DNA of 47,233 bases from Hirudo medicinalis (taxonomy: Eukaryota; Annelida; Clitellata; Hirudinida; Hirudinidae), in NCBI GenBank assembly GCA_011800805.1, contig MPNW01000573.1, positions 120,789 through 168,021 of the forward strand. The letters are read 5' to 3'. Below, piece by piece: positions 1-40,617 of the stretch. Under the pieces are notes generated by a model that was not told where the DNA came from, made no database searches, and saw nothing but the letters and a program-made list of their open reading frames with translations. The translations under genes were made by a program, and so were the position numbers. Each line of letters starts with the position of its first letter. The first letter of the stretch is position 1.

Positions 1-2
1 AT

Positions 3-2528
3 GACACGAATGAATTATTGTGGGCTTGGAAGGGCTGGAGGGATGCTTCTGGCAAAAAATTTCCAGACAAATATGAGGAGTTCGTATATTATTTGAACAA
101 AGCTGCAAAGATAAATGGTTAGATTTTATCTTTCTTTATCCATAAGCTTTGTTTGTCGGTCTGCCTTTTATTAAAATTGAACTGCAGCCATTTGGCTTTG
201 TTAATAAACTGAGCCTAAAGATTACAAATATTCAATAACTTTTAGTTCTCATTTAGTTTAACATTCATTCCATGTCCCTTTAAACGTATCATATTTTTTC
301 ATATAAAATAGGTTACGATGACAACGGAGATTATTGGAGATCTTGGTATGAATCTGATACGTTCCAAGCCGATTGTGAAGCTCTGTGGCAGGAAATCAAA
401 CCTCTTTACGAACAACTGCACGCCTACACGAGAAGGAAGCTCATGAAAAAATATCCAAAACTGGTCTTCCCTAGTCAAGGACACATCCCGGCTCACCTCC
501 TCGGTTAACTAATTAAAATAATACTTTTTTTTTTTTATTATTGAATGAGGAAAATGATGGCATTAAAGTTTATTTACGCTTTTGAATGGATGAATTGCTT
601 TGAGGAAAATTTAACTTTATAGGAAATATGTGGGCCCAATCATGGGAAAACATTGAAAGCATTTTGAGACCTTCCCCAAATACCCCCGGCATGGATGTCA
701 CTGATGAAATGATTAAGCAGGTTTTTAATATTACATGGTTTTAAATCTTTCAATATTGCTAAAGTAATACTTATTGTTTATACATTGTACATTACCTTTT
801 GACTTGCCTTGAATTACCGACTTCGGTAACGAATTAACGAATTTTAGTAGAACTACTGAGCTACAAATATTTGAAATGAAGTGAACTTATATTTAAAATG
901 TACTATTTTTTCCAACGCAGAACTACACTGCAAAAAAGATGTTTCGTTTATCAGAACATTTCTTTAAATCACTTGGTCTCAATGTAATGCCTCAGCCTTT
1001 CTGGGACAAGTCCATGATAATAAAACCACTGGACAGAGACGTCATATGTCATGCATCAGCATGGGACTTTTACAATCGAAAAGATTTCAGGTAATTTGTT
1101 GCCATTGTAACTTTAAACTGTTTAAAGAATTTAAAACTAATTTAGCTTGGTAAATTCATCAAAATTGTAACAAAAATTATTTGATACACTAATTCAGAAT
1201 CAAGCAGTGCACTGAGGTGAACATGAAATGGCTGTTCACCACCCATCACGAGATGGGACACGTTGAGTATTTTCTTAACTATGTGGACCAGCCTGTCAAG
1301 TTCAAGGATAGCGCCAATCCAGGTTTTATTGATTTGGAGTTGCTTCTCGTTGCACTAGGAATAAATTTATAACTCTTTTAAACTTTGTATAACTCTTCGT
1401 GAAGGATTCCATGAGGCCATTGCAGATATTGCTTCCCTTTCTGTTTCAACTCCAGAATACTTGAAATCTGTGGGATTGCTGCCTAACTTCGTTGATGATC
1501 CAAGTGGGAAGATTACCTCATATGTGTCTAATCGTTTCTTTTATGTACAATATTGAAAGCACCTGCAAACCTCAATAATAATAAGTGGATGTAAACCACA
1601 TCGTATTTCAGTCTTTTAAAACTTGAATTAAGTGTGTAACGATCGTTGAACAGATGGGGATCTCAACTTCCTGATGCAACAAGCACTCCTGAAAGTTGCT
1701 TTCCTACCTTTTGGATATTTAATCGACCAATGGAGGTGGGACATTTTTTCTGGCAAAATAAAAAGAAGCAATTACAACNGCACTCCTGAAAGTTGCTTTC
1801 CTACCTTTTGGATATTTAATCGACCAATGGAGGTGGGACATTTTTTCTGGCAAAATAAAAAGAAGCAATTACAACAGCAAGTGGTGGGATGTCAGGTTAT
1901 TAAGGATTTTATCAGAATACCCACTCGTTGATGTCACACCATGATTTGAAAACTCAATTTGCAGATGCAAATATCAAGGAGTATCGCCACCTGTTGCGAG
2001 AACGGAAGAAGATTTTGATGCAGGATCAAAATTCCACGTGCCTAACAACACCCCATACATCAGGTGATGTCTTTGACTTAAATTCCTGAACCTCTTAATG
2101 GACAAAGAATACATATAATCAACAGATTTATTGTTGTGTGACTTTCAATAATTTTTTTCTACTCAGGTATTTTGTGGCTCACATCATTCAGTTCCAGTTC
2201 CACGAGGCCCTTTGTAAATCTGCCAACAATAACAGACCCCTCCATCGATGCGATGTTTCAAATTCCAAGGAGGCCGGAAAGAAATTGGCGTGAGATTTGT
2301 TGATCATTTATATCACACCATTACACAGTTTGTTTTCGAATGGACTTATTTTCCAGACAACTGATGAAATCCGGATCTTCAAAACCTTGGCCTGAAGTGC
2401 TAAAGGAGCTCACGGGCTCCGATAAAATGTCAGCTAGTTCTCTACTAAAGTATTATCGCCCTCTTCATGATTGGTTGAAGAAGCAGAACCAAGGTCATCC
2501 AATTGGCTGGAAAGAAAAGTGTCCCTGA
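3..2528 (+). CDS. ACE: angiotensin-converting enzyme-like M2 metallopeptidase, 5'-partial
   Basis: This is a zinc dipeptidyl carboxypeptidase of family M2, which trims dipeptides from peptide C-termini. I read ten exons: 3-117, 312-503, 623-720, 921-1090, 1198-1322, 1405-1503, 1654-1895, 1965-2063, 2167-2289 and 2357-2528, all joined by GT-AG introns in matching phase. The HEMGH zinc motif is at about 1247-1261 (inside [12 protein letters not shown]) and the third zinc ligand follows in FHEAIADI. The family's [13 protein letters not shown] segment and paired cysteines are present, so the active site looks intact. About 445 residues are seen; roughly the first 170 of a usual ~615-aa single domain lie upstream of the window. 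The protein ends GWKEKCP with no membrane anchor, so it is probably secreted and soluble. Exon 7 carries a 97-nt artefact (separate entry) that breaks the frame; without it the exon keeps phase. Family assignment is certain; orthology to one vertebrate ACE domain is not implied. Confidence 0.95.
1683..1875 (+). repeat. unmerged 96-bp assembly overlap around a single N
   Basis: Bases 1683-1778 and 1780-1875 are identical 96-bp copies separated by one N at 1779. They lie inside ACE exon 7. Keeping one copy restores the reading frame and the expected family sequence, so this is most likely two contig ends placed side by side without merging. It is not a biological duplication. Confidence 0.9.
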
Positions 2529-3539
2529 ATTGTCTTAAAATTTACTCTTCGAAATTGAAACTAAAATTTTAGAAATAGAAAGACGATGTAATGAAATTCC
2601 TCCACCGCAAAAAGAAAAAAAAAGTTACTAATTGTCACTCAATGAATCTTTGTCTCTGCACATTATTATATTAACGTACCTTATTGTATGTTCCGACATA
2701 AATTATTTACTTTTAAACAGAGTCTTTTCCGTGCTCTTACATTCTTTGTCCTTTTCAAGTCAAAAGATGACGCAAGAAGGTAAAAATTACAAGTTTTGTA
2801 AGAGTGAGTAATCGACAGCAAAAGTATCATGAAGTGTTATTGTAAAGCAGGACAAATTTTTTAGTAATTCAAAAAATTAAAATTAAAATGTTAAAATATT
2901 AAAAATAGGAAATGATGAAACAATTGTTACAAAGATATACATTTCGTATTGAAACTTTAATTGCTTCCAATTGTTAAAGATCGATGAGAAAAGGTTCATC
3001 GCAAATATGAGGGACAACATATTAAGGTTCGGTGGAGCTATTTAAAATAGGACTATCGAAATTTAGATAAATGAATTTAAATTTAAAATGAGCGTTTTAT
3101 CATTAGGTCATGAGTCTTCTTAAAACCACTATGAATTAATGTTATGTTATGAGAGAATGTTTGAGGACATCACAAAAATGTCAGCTTGTATAAATTACAT
3201 TTAATTCTGTTGTTTTAAAATATGACATTTGCACTGCATTTGAAACAATTTGAAAGAATGCTATACTTACAGAGTTAATAAGCCAATCATGTGCCAATGC
3301 ACCCTCATTATATTCTACTCTGTTCAATAATTTGCGAGTGAAATAAACATTAATAGAATAAGAAAACATTTTCAAAATTGATTTAAAATCGATCTCGTGT
3401 TACTTAATTTAAATGATTTATTAAAATTTGCTCATCTTTAAATAAATGATCTTCGAATGTAGATAAGAATGGCACTCGAATTCCGCGATTCCTCATAATC
3501 ATTGTTTTGGTTGTTTGTTTGTGTTTATTGAGACGAAGA
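2529..3539. other. intergenic, no gene seen
   Basis: AT-rich sequence between the ACE stop codon and the next small gene. It holds the presumed ACE 3' UTR. I saw no convincing open frame, RNA gene or repeat, and no clear AATAAA close to the ACE stop codon. Confidence 0.6.
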
Positions 3540-3856
3540 ATGCCTTCTTACAAGATTGATGTAAGTTTCATCATATCCAGTCACTCCTTGCTACCGGCTA
3601 TTACTTTAAATTTATTTGAGTTTGCCTCTAAATCATGGTTATTTATAATCTATTTATGATCTGTTTATGAACTGTTTATGCTTTACAGATTCGATTGGAT
3701 TTTTTTGTCGGGTTTTTCATGGGCTGGTGGGTGAAGGTTTGGTATGACCGAAAGAAGAAATCCGCTCTTGGGCCGTACAAGGAAGTTCACATCCACAACT
3801 ACAGCGATGGATGCAACGTTAATTTAGAGAAAACAGCTGATAGCATTATCTTATAA
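3540..3856 (+). CDS. small two-exon gene, 62-aa probable membrane microprotein
   Basis: Exon 1 (3540-3560) encodes MPSYKID and ends at a GTAAGT donor. Exon 2 (3689-3856) follows a TTTACAG acceptor and stays in frame to a TAA, giving 62 residues. After a short start comes an aromatic hydrophobic stretch (DFFVGFFMGWWVKVWY, residues about 11-26) followed by RKKK, as in a single-pass membrane microprotein with a positive-inside flank. The tail is polar. An AATAAA lies five bases after the stop. I do not recognise the family; it could be a mitochondrial or ER small membrane subunit. Evidence is the good splice sites, the hydrophobic segment and the poly(A) signal. No homology was checked. Confidence 0.45.
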
Positions 3857-3860
3857 TTTA

Positions 3861-3866
3861 AATAAA
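3861..3866 (+). promoter_or_regulatory. AATAAA poly(A) signal
   Basis: Canonical hexamer immediately after the stop codon of the 62-aa gene, implying a very short 3' UTR. Confidence 0.5.
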
Positions 3867-4132
3867 ATTTGATTTTTACAATGTATAAAAATACAAATTA
3901 TTTTTTTACGTTTTGTGAGGCACAATGACTACTTTGTTTGCTATGGTTTGCAATAGTTTTGTGATATAAAATGCGGTGCATGCTTAGTATTATTATGAGG
4001 TTAATTAAATTTATCGTCACGCCGTTACTATTTTCTGTGGATTCATTAACATCTAAAGAGCATCAAACGTTGTGTTTAGTGGTTGCTACCGGTTATCGTA
4101 CCTCGTGTTAATATTTTTCCGCAGCCAATGCA

Positions 4133-4267
4133 ATGAGTTCGTTTTTAAAATTTCCGGAAGTCATTCTGGTGCAAAAAGTTATAATAAATAATCAGGCACG
4201 CAAAGCTAACAAATTAAATAGTGCACTTGACGGACGCGAGTGGAAGCCACATAGACTCAAACCGTAG
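4133..4267 (+). CDS. possible 44-aa small ORF
   Basis: An ATG-started frame of 44 codons plus stop, rich in K, R and N and ending GREWKPHRLKP. It is basic, soluble-looking and isolated in a 1.6-kb stretch without other genes. It could be a tiny gene, the first exon of something larger, or chance. I recognise no family and found no confident partner exon. Confidence 0.2.
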   Translation: MSSFLKFPEVILVQKVIINNQARKANKLNSALDGREWKPHRLKP

Positions 4268-5439
4268 AAATGCCGGAAAGCACCAAAGACTGAATCGAAT
4301 TGAAACCTAGATTTTGATTTCGTTTAGCTCCGCATTTACGAGCTCAGTGCCACCCTGCCGGTCACTGCCCCCAGCAACTGAATGGACAGACACCAGAAAC
4401 CAAAGCACAAAACCTAATACAAACGTCCAATTTCCCATTACTTTACTTCTCAAAGTCTTGATGACTTTGAGATACAAGCAAGTTCTCTTGAACCCTACCT
4501 GTTTTTTAACAGATTTAACAAACTACTTTTGGGCACAAGCTCTAGTACTTCCAAAGCTATGTGGGTACAAACACATGATTTCAAGTGTCAAACTAGAAAA
4601 ACGTGATTGAATATCAATGTTACGTTCCAGGTGATTACACGAAAACTGTCGAAATGTGCGTTCCGATAACATGAAGCAACTCGTAACATAGCGTTATCCC
4701 CTGTGAACCATGGACCACCACTCAAGTCACCTTCCCAATAGCTCCACGCGGGACTGAAATAAACTTAAGAATAAATGCGAATATCACTTAAGTCCAGTGA
4801 CGAACGACACGTGACTACAGGCTTAGAATCTTAAACGTCAAACACGTTGAAATTATAAGATATTGAATAGTATCCGGCCCATGCTACGTGGAGATTGTCA
4901 AACAAATTTCATCTCAGTGAACCTCTCCGTGATTCGCTCGCACCTGTGGCTAAACATGCACCTCATATTGGAACTGGTAGAATATGCAAGCTCTCTTGAA
5001 CCACGAAAAGTATCTTTGTGGTGAATTAAAAGCACCTAAGTTCGACGTGTCAGTTGAATGGAAGGTAATGTCGTGGATAATATTATAACGGATTGTAGAG
5101 ATGCAAACGAAGTCTTTGAAACCATGTCTTGTAAGTTGTTCTAATCGCACGGAACAATAATGAAACTGATAATCCTTGATAAGCATTTCTATCGACCGAC
5201 ATCATCGTCGTCGTCGCACGGCTATTCGAAATACGATAATTTGCAAGATAAATGTGTACATTTGCAAGTCAACTTCAGAAAACAATTCACACAGCCAGCA
5301 TTTATGTATAAAAACTAAAAAATCAAAAACATCGAAGAATCATTTACAAGCGCTCAGACGAGTTGGCTCGCATCCACAGGAGCCCACGATGATGGCATGG
5401 AAAAGAGTGAAAGAGAACAAATCGAAAGCCACATCAGAG
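4268..5439. other. intergenic / ARF6 3' flank, no gene seen
   Basis: The sequence is more mixed in composition than its surroundings but holds no ORF with recognisable features. The part next to 5440 should contain the ARF6 3' UTR, since that gene reads leftward. Longer open frames here lack protein-like composition. Confidence 0.5.
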
Positions 5440-10338
<4,899 letters not shown>

Positions 10339-10949
10339 TGTGTTCCGAAGAATCCAGTACACTATTAAAGCACCGAAAATATGCCGTAATTCACTCTAAA
10401 GGACGTCCCAACACCAGGTAAACTCCCGATTCAGCGCAGATGAAAAGTAAATACCGGAACTATTGTTAAACCCCGGCCCCACAAAATGTTTCACAAAGAC
10501 GTTAAGGAAACTCTTTAAAAACAAATTAATTTGTGTATCTCATGCGAAACGGAACATTTATCAAAGACCCCGAACTTCCATTAAAAAATTTATAAATAAA
10601 CGGCACGTGACTAGAGACGAGATATCAAGAGAATGCAGAGGTGTATCATCATTAGTCTGCCATTAATTAATTTTATACGTTATTAATCAACATGTCATTT
10701 ATTAAAATAATTAAGATTATTTTATAAAATTTAGAATCTTGGATTCTAGATGTGATTTTCAGAAACCCAATAGTTTCATATGGTAATGCATGCTATTAAG
10801 CAAATATTTTAAATTAAAGACAAATATTAAAACAAAATCATATCAATCTTAAAACAATGTTAGCGGTCTGTTCTCTTCAATTGCGCTTTTCGATAAATAA
10901 CTAAATAAATTTATCGCTGGATGTAAGTTGATCGGTTAATGTTCTGGAA
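10339..10949. promoter_or_regulatory. shared upstream region of ARF6 and the Act1-like gene
   Basis: These 611 bp separate two start codons pointing away from each other, so the region must hold both 5' UTRs and promoters or one bidirectional promoter. It contains a short GC-richer patch near 10460-10490. I could not place a TATA box or start site with confidence. Confidence 0.55.
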
Positions 10950-11007
10950 ATGCAACAGGCCTGTAAAATTAGTGACATGTTTTTTTCTGATCTGCCTTAT
11001 AATGTAA
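10939..11007 (+). promoter_or_regulatory. overlapping upstream ORF of the Act1-like gene
   Basis: An ATG 11 bases before the chosen start opens a 22-codon frame, out of frame with the main protein, that ends inside it. If it is in the transcript it would reduce initiation at 10950. It may lie upstream of the true transcription start. Confidence 0.35.
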
Positions 11008-12399
11008 AAAGGGAGCTGGCAATGTATCTTGACTGTCGAAGCGATCAAAATTGGAAACATTTAGCTGATTCTTTGAATTGCCCGGTTTATCAAATTATGG
11101 TGAGCATTTATTTTTTTGAACAGTCAATGAAAATTTATCTGTTGATATATTGTTTAGGCATTTGAAGAACGAGCTCTTCATACTAAAGAGGCAAGCCCCT
11201 CATTAATATTTTTTGACCAGTTTTGCAATTCAATCACTATTGAGCATTTCAAGCAAGCTTGTTATGAAATACAAAACTTTTTTTCTGCAAACATTCTCGA
11301 CAATTACATTAAAAGTAAGTAGATTACACTTAGATACCTTTTCATTTTATTGACACTGGCCAGTAATTGATATTAAAAACATTTCACTAAAAATTGTTAA
11401 AACTGACTTGGTAAAATTAGTACTCTAATAACTTAATAATAACTATAAAATATCTTTTTGAGTTAAAATTTCCAATAAATATCAGATGCTTTGGGATCCC
11501 GTGATTCTCTAGATGGGGATAATGAAAGATATATTTCTGTACTACCAGATAGAATGCACGATTTTGACAATTCATCTCATGGTTCACGAAACAGTTGTCA
11601 GGAAAATAATTTGAAACAAGTGTCTCTCAGCAGAGGCATTTGTATGAACCTTCTGCATTTTGATACCAGGCATAGGTTTTGTAAACCTCAAAGAGATAGT
11701 AATGAGGTGCAACAAGGAACTGAAAGTATCAAACTCTTGAGTTCTACTGAAAGTTGTATGTCCACGTTTCTCACGCAATTTGTCTTTGCTTCTTGTTAAA
11801 CTTTTCTTTTACTTTATCAGGTTATTGTGCATCTGCCTTTATTACATATTTCCCTTGTGAAAAAAATGCTATCCTAAACATCTGCAAATTTCTGAGAAAG
11901 AATAAGGTCAATGTTTCTCTTGATACCGACAAGCCGGATGTAGAGGGCCGGCCGACCGAAGAATGGATAAAAGAAAAATTCACAAAGGTGAGATAAAGAT
12001 TTCTTTCTTTGATTTAGGATGACTATTATGTCAGCTACTCCATAATTCAAAATTTTCCAGGCTGACAACATCATATTCATAGCATCATCTAAGTATAAAG
12101 CCTTCACAAAAGGCAAAGGCAAGTGGTGGAGGCCCTGTTTCCTTTCAGATTCCATGAAGCCAAACAATGATGACAATGAAACAGGATACCATATTCCTCT
12201 CATATATTCCCTTATGTTAGATGAACACAAAAGGACCAAGAAGGAACCTAAAGGCACAAATTGCAAAAGGTTTCTCTGCCTCTTGCTGTCAGAAAGTACA
12301 AAGAAAGACATTCCAAAGTGGTTGAGATCCTATCCATCCTTCATCTGGCCAAATCACTTCAAACCTTTTTTGCACTGCATTTTAAAGCTAGCTGCATGA
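10950..12399 (+). CDS. death-domain + SEFIR adaptor, Act1/CIKS-like
   Basis: Probable cytoplasmic IL-17-receptor-type signalling adaptor. Five exons (10950-11099, 11158-11314, 11486-11755, 11821-11987, 12061-12399) join in phase to give 360 aa. Residues about 8-100 have death-fold features: FSDLPYNVKRELAMYLD, the D-x-NWKHLADSL helix and a second helical half. Residues 103-192 are a Ser/Asn-rich linker with SCQE, which fits the TRAF-binding pattern (P/S/A/T)x(Q/E)E. Residues about 193-358 resemble the SEFIR domain of TRAF3IP2: CASAFITYF, FLRKNKVNVSLD, EEWIKEKFTKADNIIFIASS and the C-terminal IPKWLRSYPSFIWP. Human Act1 has no death domain; MyD88 has death + TIR, but the C-terminal domain here fits SEFIR better than TIR (no BB-loop, SEFIR-like WP end). 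The start codon is the first ATG preceding an in-frame death domain; an upstream out-of-frame ATG overlaps it. Naming as Act1 is inference. Confidence 0.8.
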
Positions 12400-13374
12400 C
12401 CATGATTCACATGGATCCAAACATTGGGTTAAAACTGTTCAACAGAGACTGATTTAGACTGATTAAGAGTTGTCATGAGTCCATAATTGCATCTGGACAT
12501 AAATGTACCTAACCTCCAATTAACCTGCTATTTATCCTCACATGCTCAACTTAATGCTGTACTAAGGTATGTGTTTACATGACCAACAAACCTCCCACAG
12601 TTGCCTTAAAATTGTTCACTTTTACATGAAATGTTGTTACAAAATTTCTATTGGGACTGATAATTTCTTTTGTACATGAATGTTATATTACTTTTTATAA
12701 TGTTTTTATGACTTGTGTTGTGGCTGCATGTACTATGAGCTAGTACTTGATTGCAGATCAAAAAGCATTCTTCTGAGGTATTCTTTTTTTTTTTTTGGCA
12801 TGTGATATTTTTCATTTTACTGTTTTCAAGCCTCCAGTTGCATACCCAGTGAATAAAATTCAAGATCATTCCAAGCTTAGTACTCATACAAAACTCCAAT
12901 TTAAATTTTTTATCACAAAATTTATTTTTGGGGGCGCAATTGCATCTGTTTGAGATGACATTTTTATTCGATCACCGATGTGTAATTAGAGTGGTTTTCA
13001 ATCAAAGTAAAATCGTTGCATAATGGTTTGGCACCATTGTTTTCAATTTGCCTTAAACTGTGCAGTATACAAAGCCAGGTATAGGTAATAAGACGGACTT
13101 ACCCATCAAGAAAAATTTATGATTTGTTGGCTCCAAAGGATAAAATTGGAGCATTTTAAAACTTCATCAAAATTCAAAAAAGCATAAGCTTATTCTAAAA
13201 TTAATTCTGACTTAAGCTCAGGATAACGTTTTAAATAATAATCAATCATTGAAAAGAGGTTTCCAAAAAAAATAGAAACTTCTGATCTTAGTATTTTTGG
13301 TTTGATTGATTCATCAAGATCGAGAGGCTGCAGTGATGCCATCCTTTAGAGCTTTGGGGAAGCTGTTGTTTGCA
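12400..13374. other. convergent 3' region between the Act1-like gene and DNAH1
   Basis: Holds both 3' UTRs. A + strand AATAAA lies at 12852-12857, about 450 bp after the Act1-like stop. Minus-strand AATAAA copies (TTTATT on +) at 12921-12926 and 12963-12968 could serve DNAH1. The transcripts would end within about 100 bp of each other. No gene seen. Confidence 0.5.
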
Positions 13375-38702
<25,328 letters not shown>

Positions 38703-39147
38703 TGTAATGTCACAACTAATGCAGCAACTACTTAAGCGGCGTTCAAACAGCAGACGTACTTGACGGCGACGGTCGACATTGCCAACCGTTTCCAGAGAAG
38801 CTTAAAAAGTTGGTAGGAGTGTTCAACTTTGTTTCAATTTATAACTAATAACTTTAAGTCATTAAATGCTTAACAGTTTAAACTAAAAGAAATATACATT
38901 CTATTTGAAAATGCTTGGTATTTATGTTATTATGTAAATTTACTAATTATATAATAATAAACAGTATTTTTTTAATAAATATAATTAATAATTAATTTTT
39001 TGAAAAAATAATATCTTTTAAAATATTATTACCATGAATACAGACTTTTTTTTATTAGTCTATTGTTTACTCGTCGAGTTGCTCCATTGAGTTTTTATTA
39101 TCTATCGCCCATATTTCAGTCTTTCCCGTTCGATATTACGATTCGCC
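38703..39147. promoter_or_regulatory. shared upstream region of DNAH1 and SARNP
   Basis: Only 445 bp separate the two divergent start codons. The DNAH1-proximal part has a GC-richer patch (about 38735-38800); the middle is very AT-rich. No convincing X-box (RFX) site was found although DNAH1 is a ciliary gene. Confidence 0.55.
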
Positions 39148-40438
39148 ATGGATCTTACCACTGAAATATTAAATAAACCCGATCTTTCTGCCGTAGATCT
39201 AAGCAAGCTAAAACTTGTAGATCTGAAAAAAATGTGCAAAGCAAAGGGTTTTAGTGTCGCAGGAAGCAAAAACGAGCTTATATCAAGACTACTTCAATCT
39301 CTCAGTAAGTTTTAATAATTTTTTGGCGATCAAATAAGAATCACAAGAATTAATTTTTTACTCATAACATTTTTGTAAGAGGCTATTGACGTGGAATGCT
39401 TAATTTTCTATTTATAAATTTGTTAAAGCATTTCAGAAAAATAACTTGATAACCAAGCACTGCTTATTTTTATTAACGTTATTGTTTTGCTTTCAGATCC
39501 AAATGCAGACTCCACTGTCTCTGATGTGCCAGAAGCAATTGAAGAAGAACTGCTTGGGAAATCTCCAAATGATTCCAATGGTGCCTCTGCTGAAGTGACC
39601 GAGGGTAAACTCTCTGAGGAAATCTTGAACGAAGATACTGAAGCAATAGAATATTGTGAGCCGCCAGAGAAGAAGCAAAAGTTCACAAAGATTGAGGCTC
39701 CTCCAACAAAACAGAGTATGGATCAGAAGAAGTTGAATGACAGAATGAAGAGGTTTGGAGTTGTCAGTGAAGAAAACAAAAAGTTGGCAAGAGCTGCAAG
39801 GTTTCAGTCTGGCACGACTGCAGCTTCTGCAGCCTCAGGTGACGACATTTTGAAGAAAAGAGCTGAAAGGTTCAACTTGACTGCAACAACATCTTCTGCC
39901 ACTTCGACAGTCGATGATGATGATGATGATGTCGTAAAGAAGAGGATTGCTAGGTTTGGGGATGTGAAGGAACAGCCAGCTCCTTCGGACGAGTCATCTG
40001 CACTGTCCAAGAGGCAAGCACGCTTCGGTCAAGCTGCTCCTCAATCAACAGATGTAAGCATTTTTAATCACTTATAAATATTAAGCATGTTGTGTAATTA
40101 CAATTTTATCATTAAGAAGTTATCTAGGACACATTATTTCCTATCGAAACATTTATCTCTTCCAACGAGCCATCACTTCAGAATTATTATGCAATCAAAA
40201 TATTTTGCATTAATTATTATATTATATTAAATAATAATAATTCTGAAGTGATGGCTTGTTGGAAGAGATAAATGCATAATATTTTTAGGGTTACTTTAAA
40301 GTGTTGATGTGCATGTTTTCTCATCAATTAAAAATGTTTAACTTATAATTAATTTCTTATTTAAACAGATATAACATGTTTCTTATCTTATTTCAGGAGG
40401 CTAAGCTGAAAAGAGCCCAGAGATTTGGGATGAAGTGA
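39148..40438 (+). CDS. SARNP: SAP domain-containing ribonucleoprotein
   Basis: A nuclear nucleic-acid-binding protein (CIP29/Tho1 family) of the TREX mRNA-export machinery. Exons 39148-39304, 39497-40053 and 40397-40438 join in phase to give 251 aa. Residues about 13-52 form the SAP motif (DLSKLKLVDLKKMCKAKGF then SKNELISRLLQSL). An acidic, Ser-rich middle follows. The C-terminal half carries the family's repeated basic motif K-R-x-x-RF: RMKRFGV, ARAARFQS, KKRAERFN, KKRIARFGD, KRQARFGQ and the last exon's KRAQRFGMK. The length is slightly above human SARNP (210 aa). An ATTAAA at 40524 may be its poly(A) signal. It is divergent from DNAH1. Intron 2 holds a strong inverted repeat. Confidence 0.93.
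40150..40274 (+). repeat. 41-bp inverted repeat in SARNP intron 2
   Basis: The left arm 40150-40190 and right arm 40234-40274 are complementary over 41 bp with one difference, which is a G-U pair in sense RNA. The loop is 43 nt and AT-rich. It could be a foldback element (MITE) or a hairpin giving small RNAs. Confidence 0.8.
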
Positions 40439-40617
40439 AGATGAATCGAAAGTTACATGACAGATGTCACACTTTGTTTGTTTGTTGTGTTAAGTGACTG
40501 AAGAATCATTTTATTTTGAATTCATTAAAGAGTAAATTAATCTCAGTCTACATGTTGAATATTCAAACTCTACATTTATCCATTGATGCTTTCATACGTG
40601 TAATTCATGCAATTTAA

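Noticed and set aside
11874..12311. 145-codon open frame on the minus strand
   Set aside because: Antisense shadow of exons 4-5 of the Act1-like gene.
10950..12399. MyD88 orthologue
   Set aside because: Death domain plus a TIR-like fold suggests it, but the C-terminal domain follows SEFIR/Act1 landmarks (long charged insert, IPKWL...WP end) and lacks TIR box 2.
38780..38815. RFX X-box near ATTGCCAACCGTTTCC
   Set aside because: One half-site is fair, but the second half does not match RGYAAC at the proper spacing.
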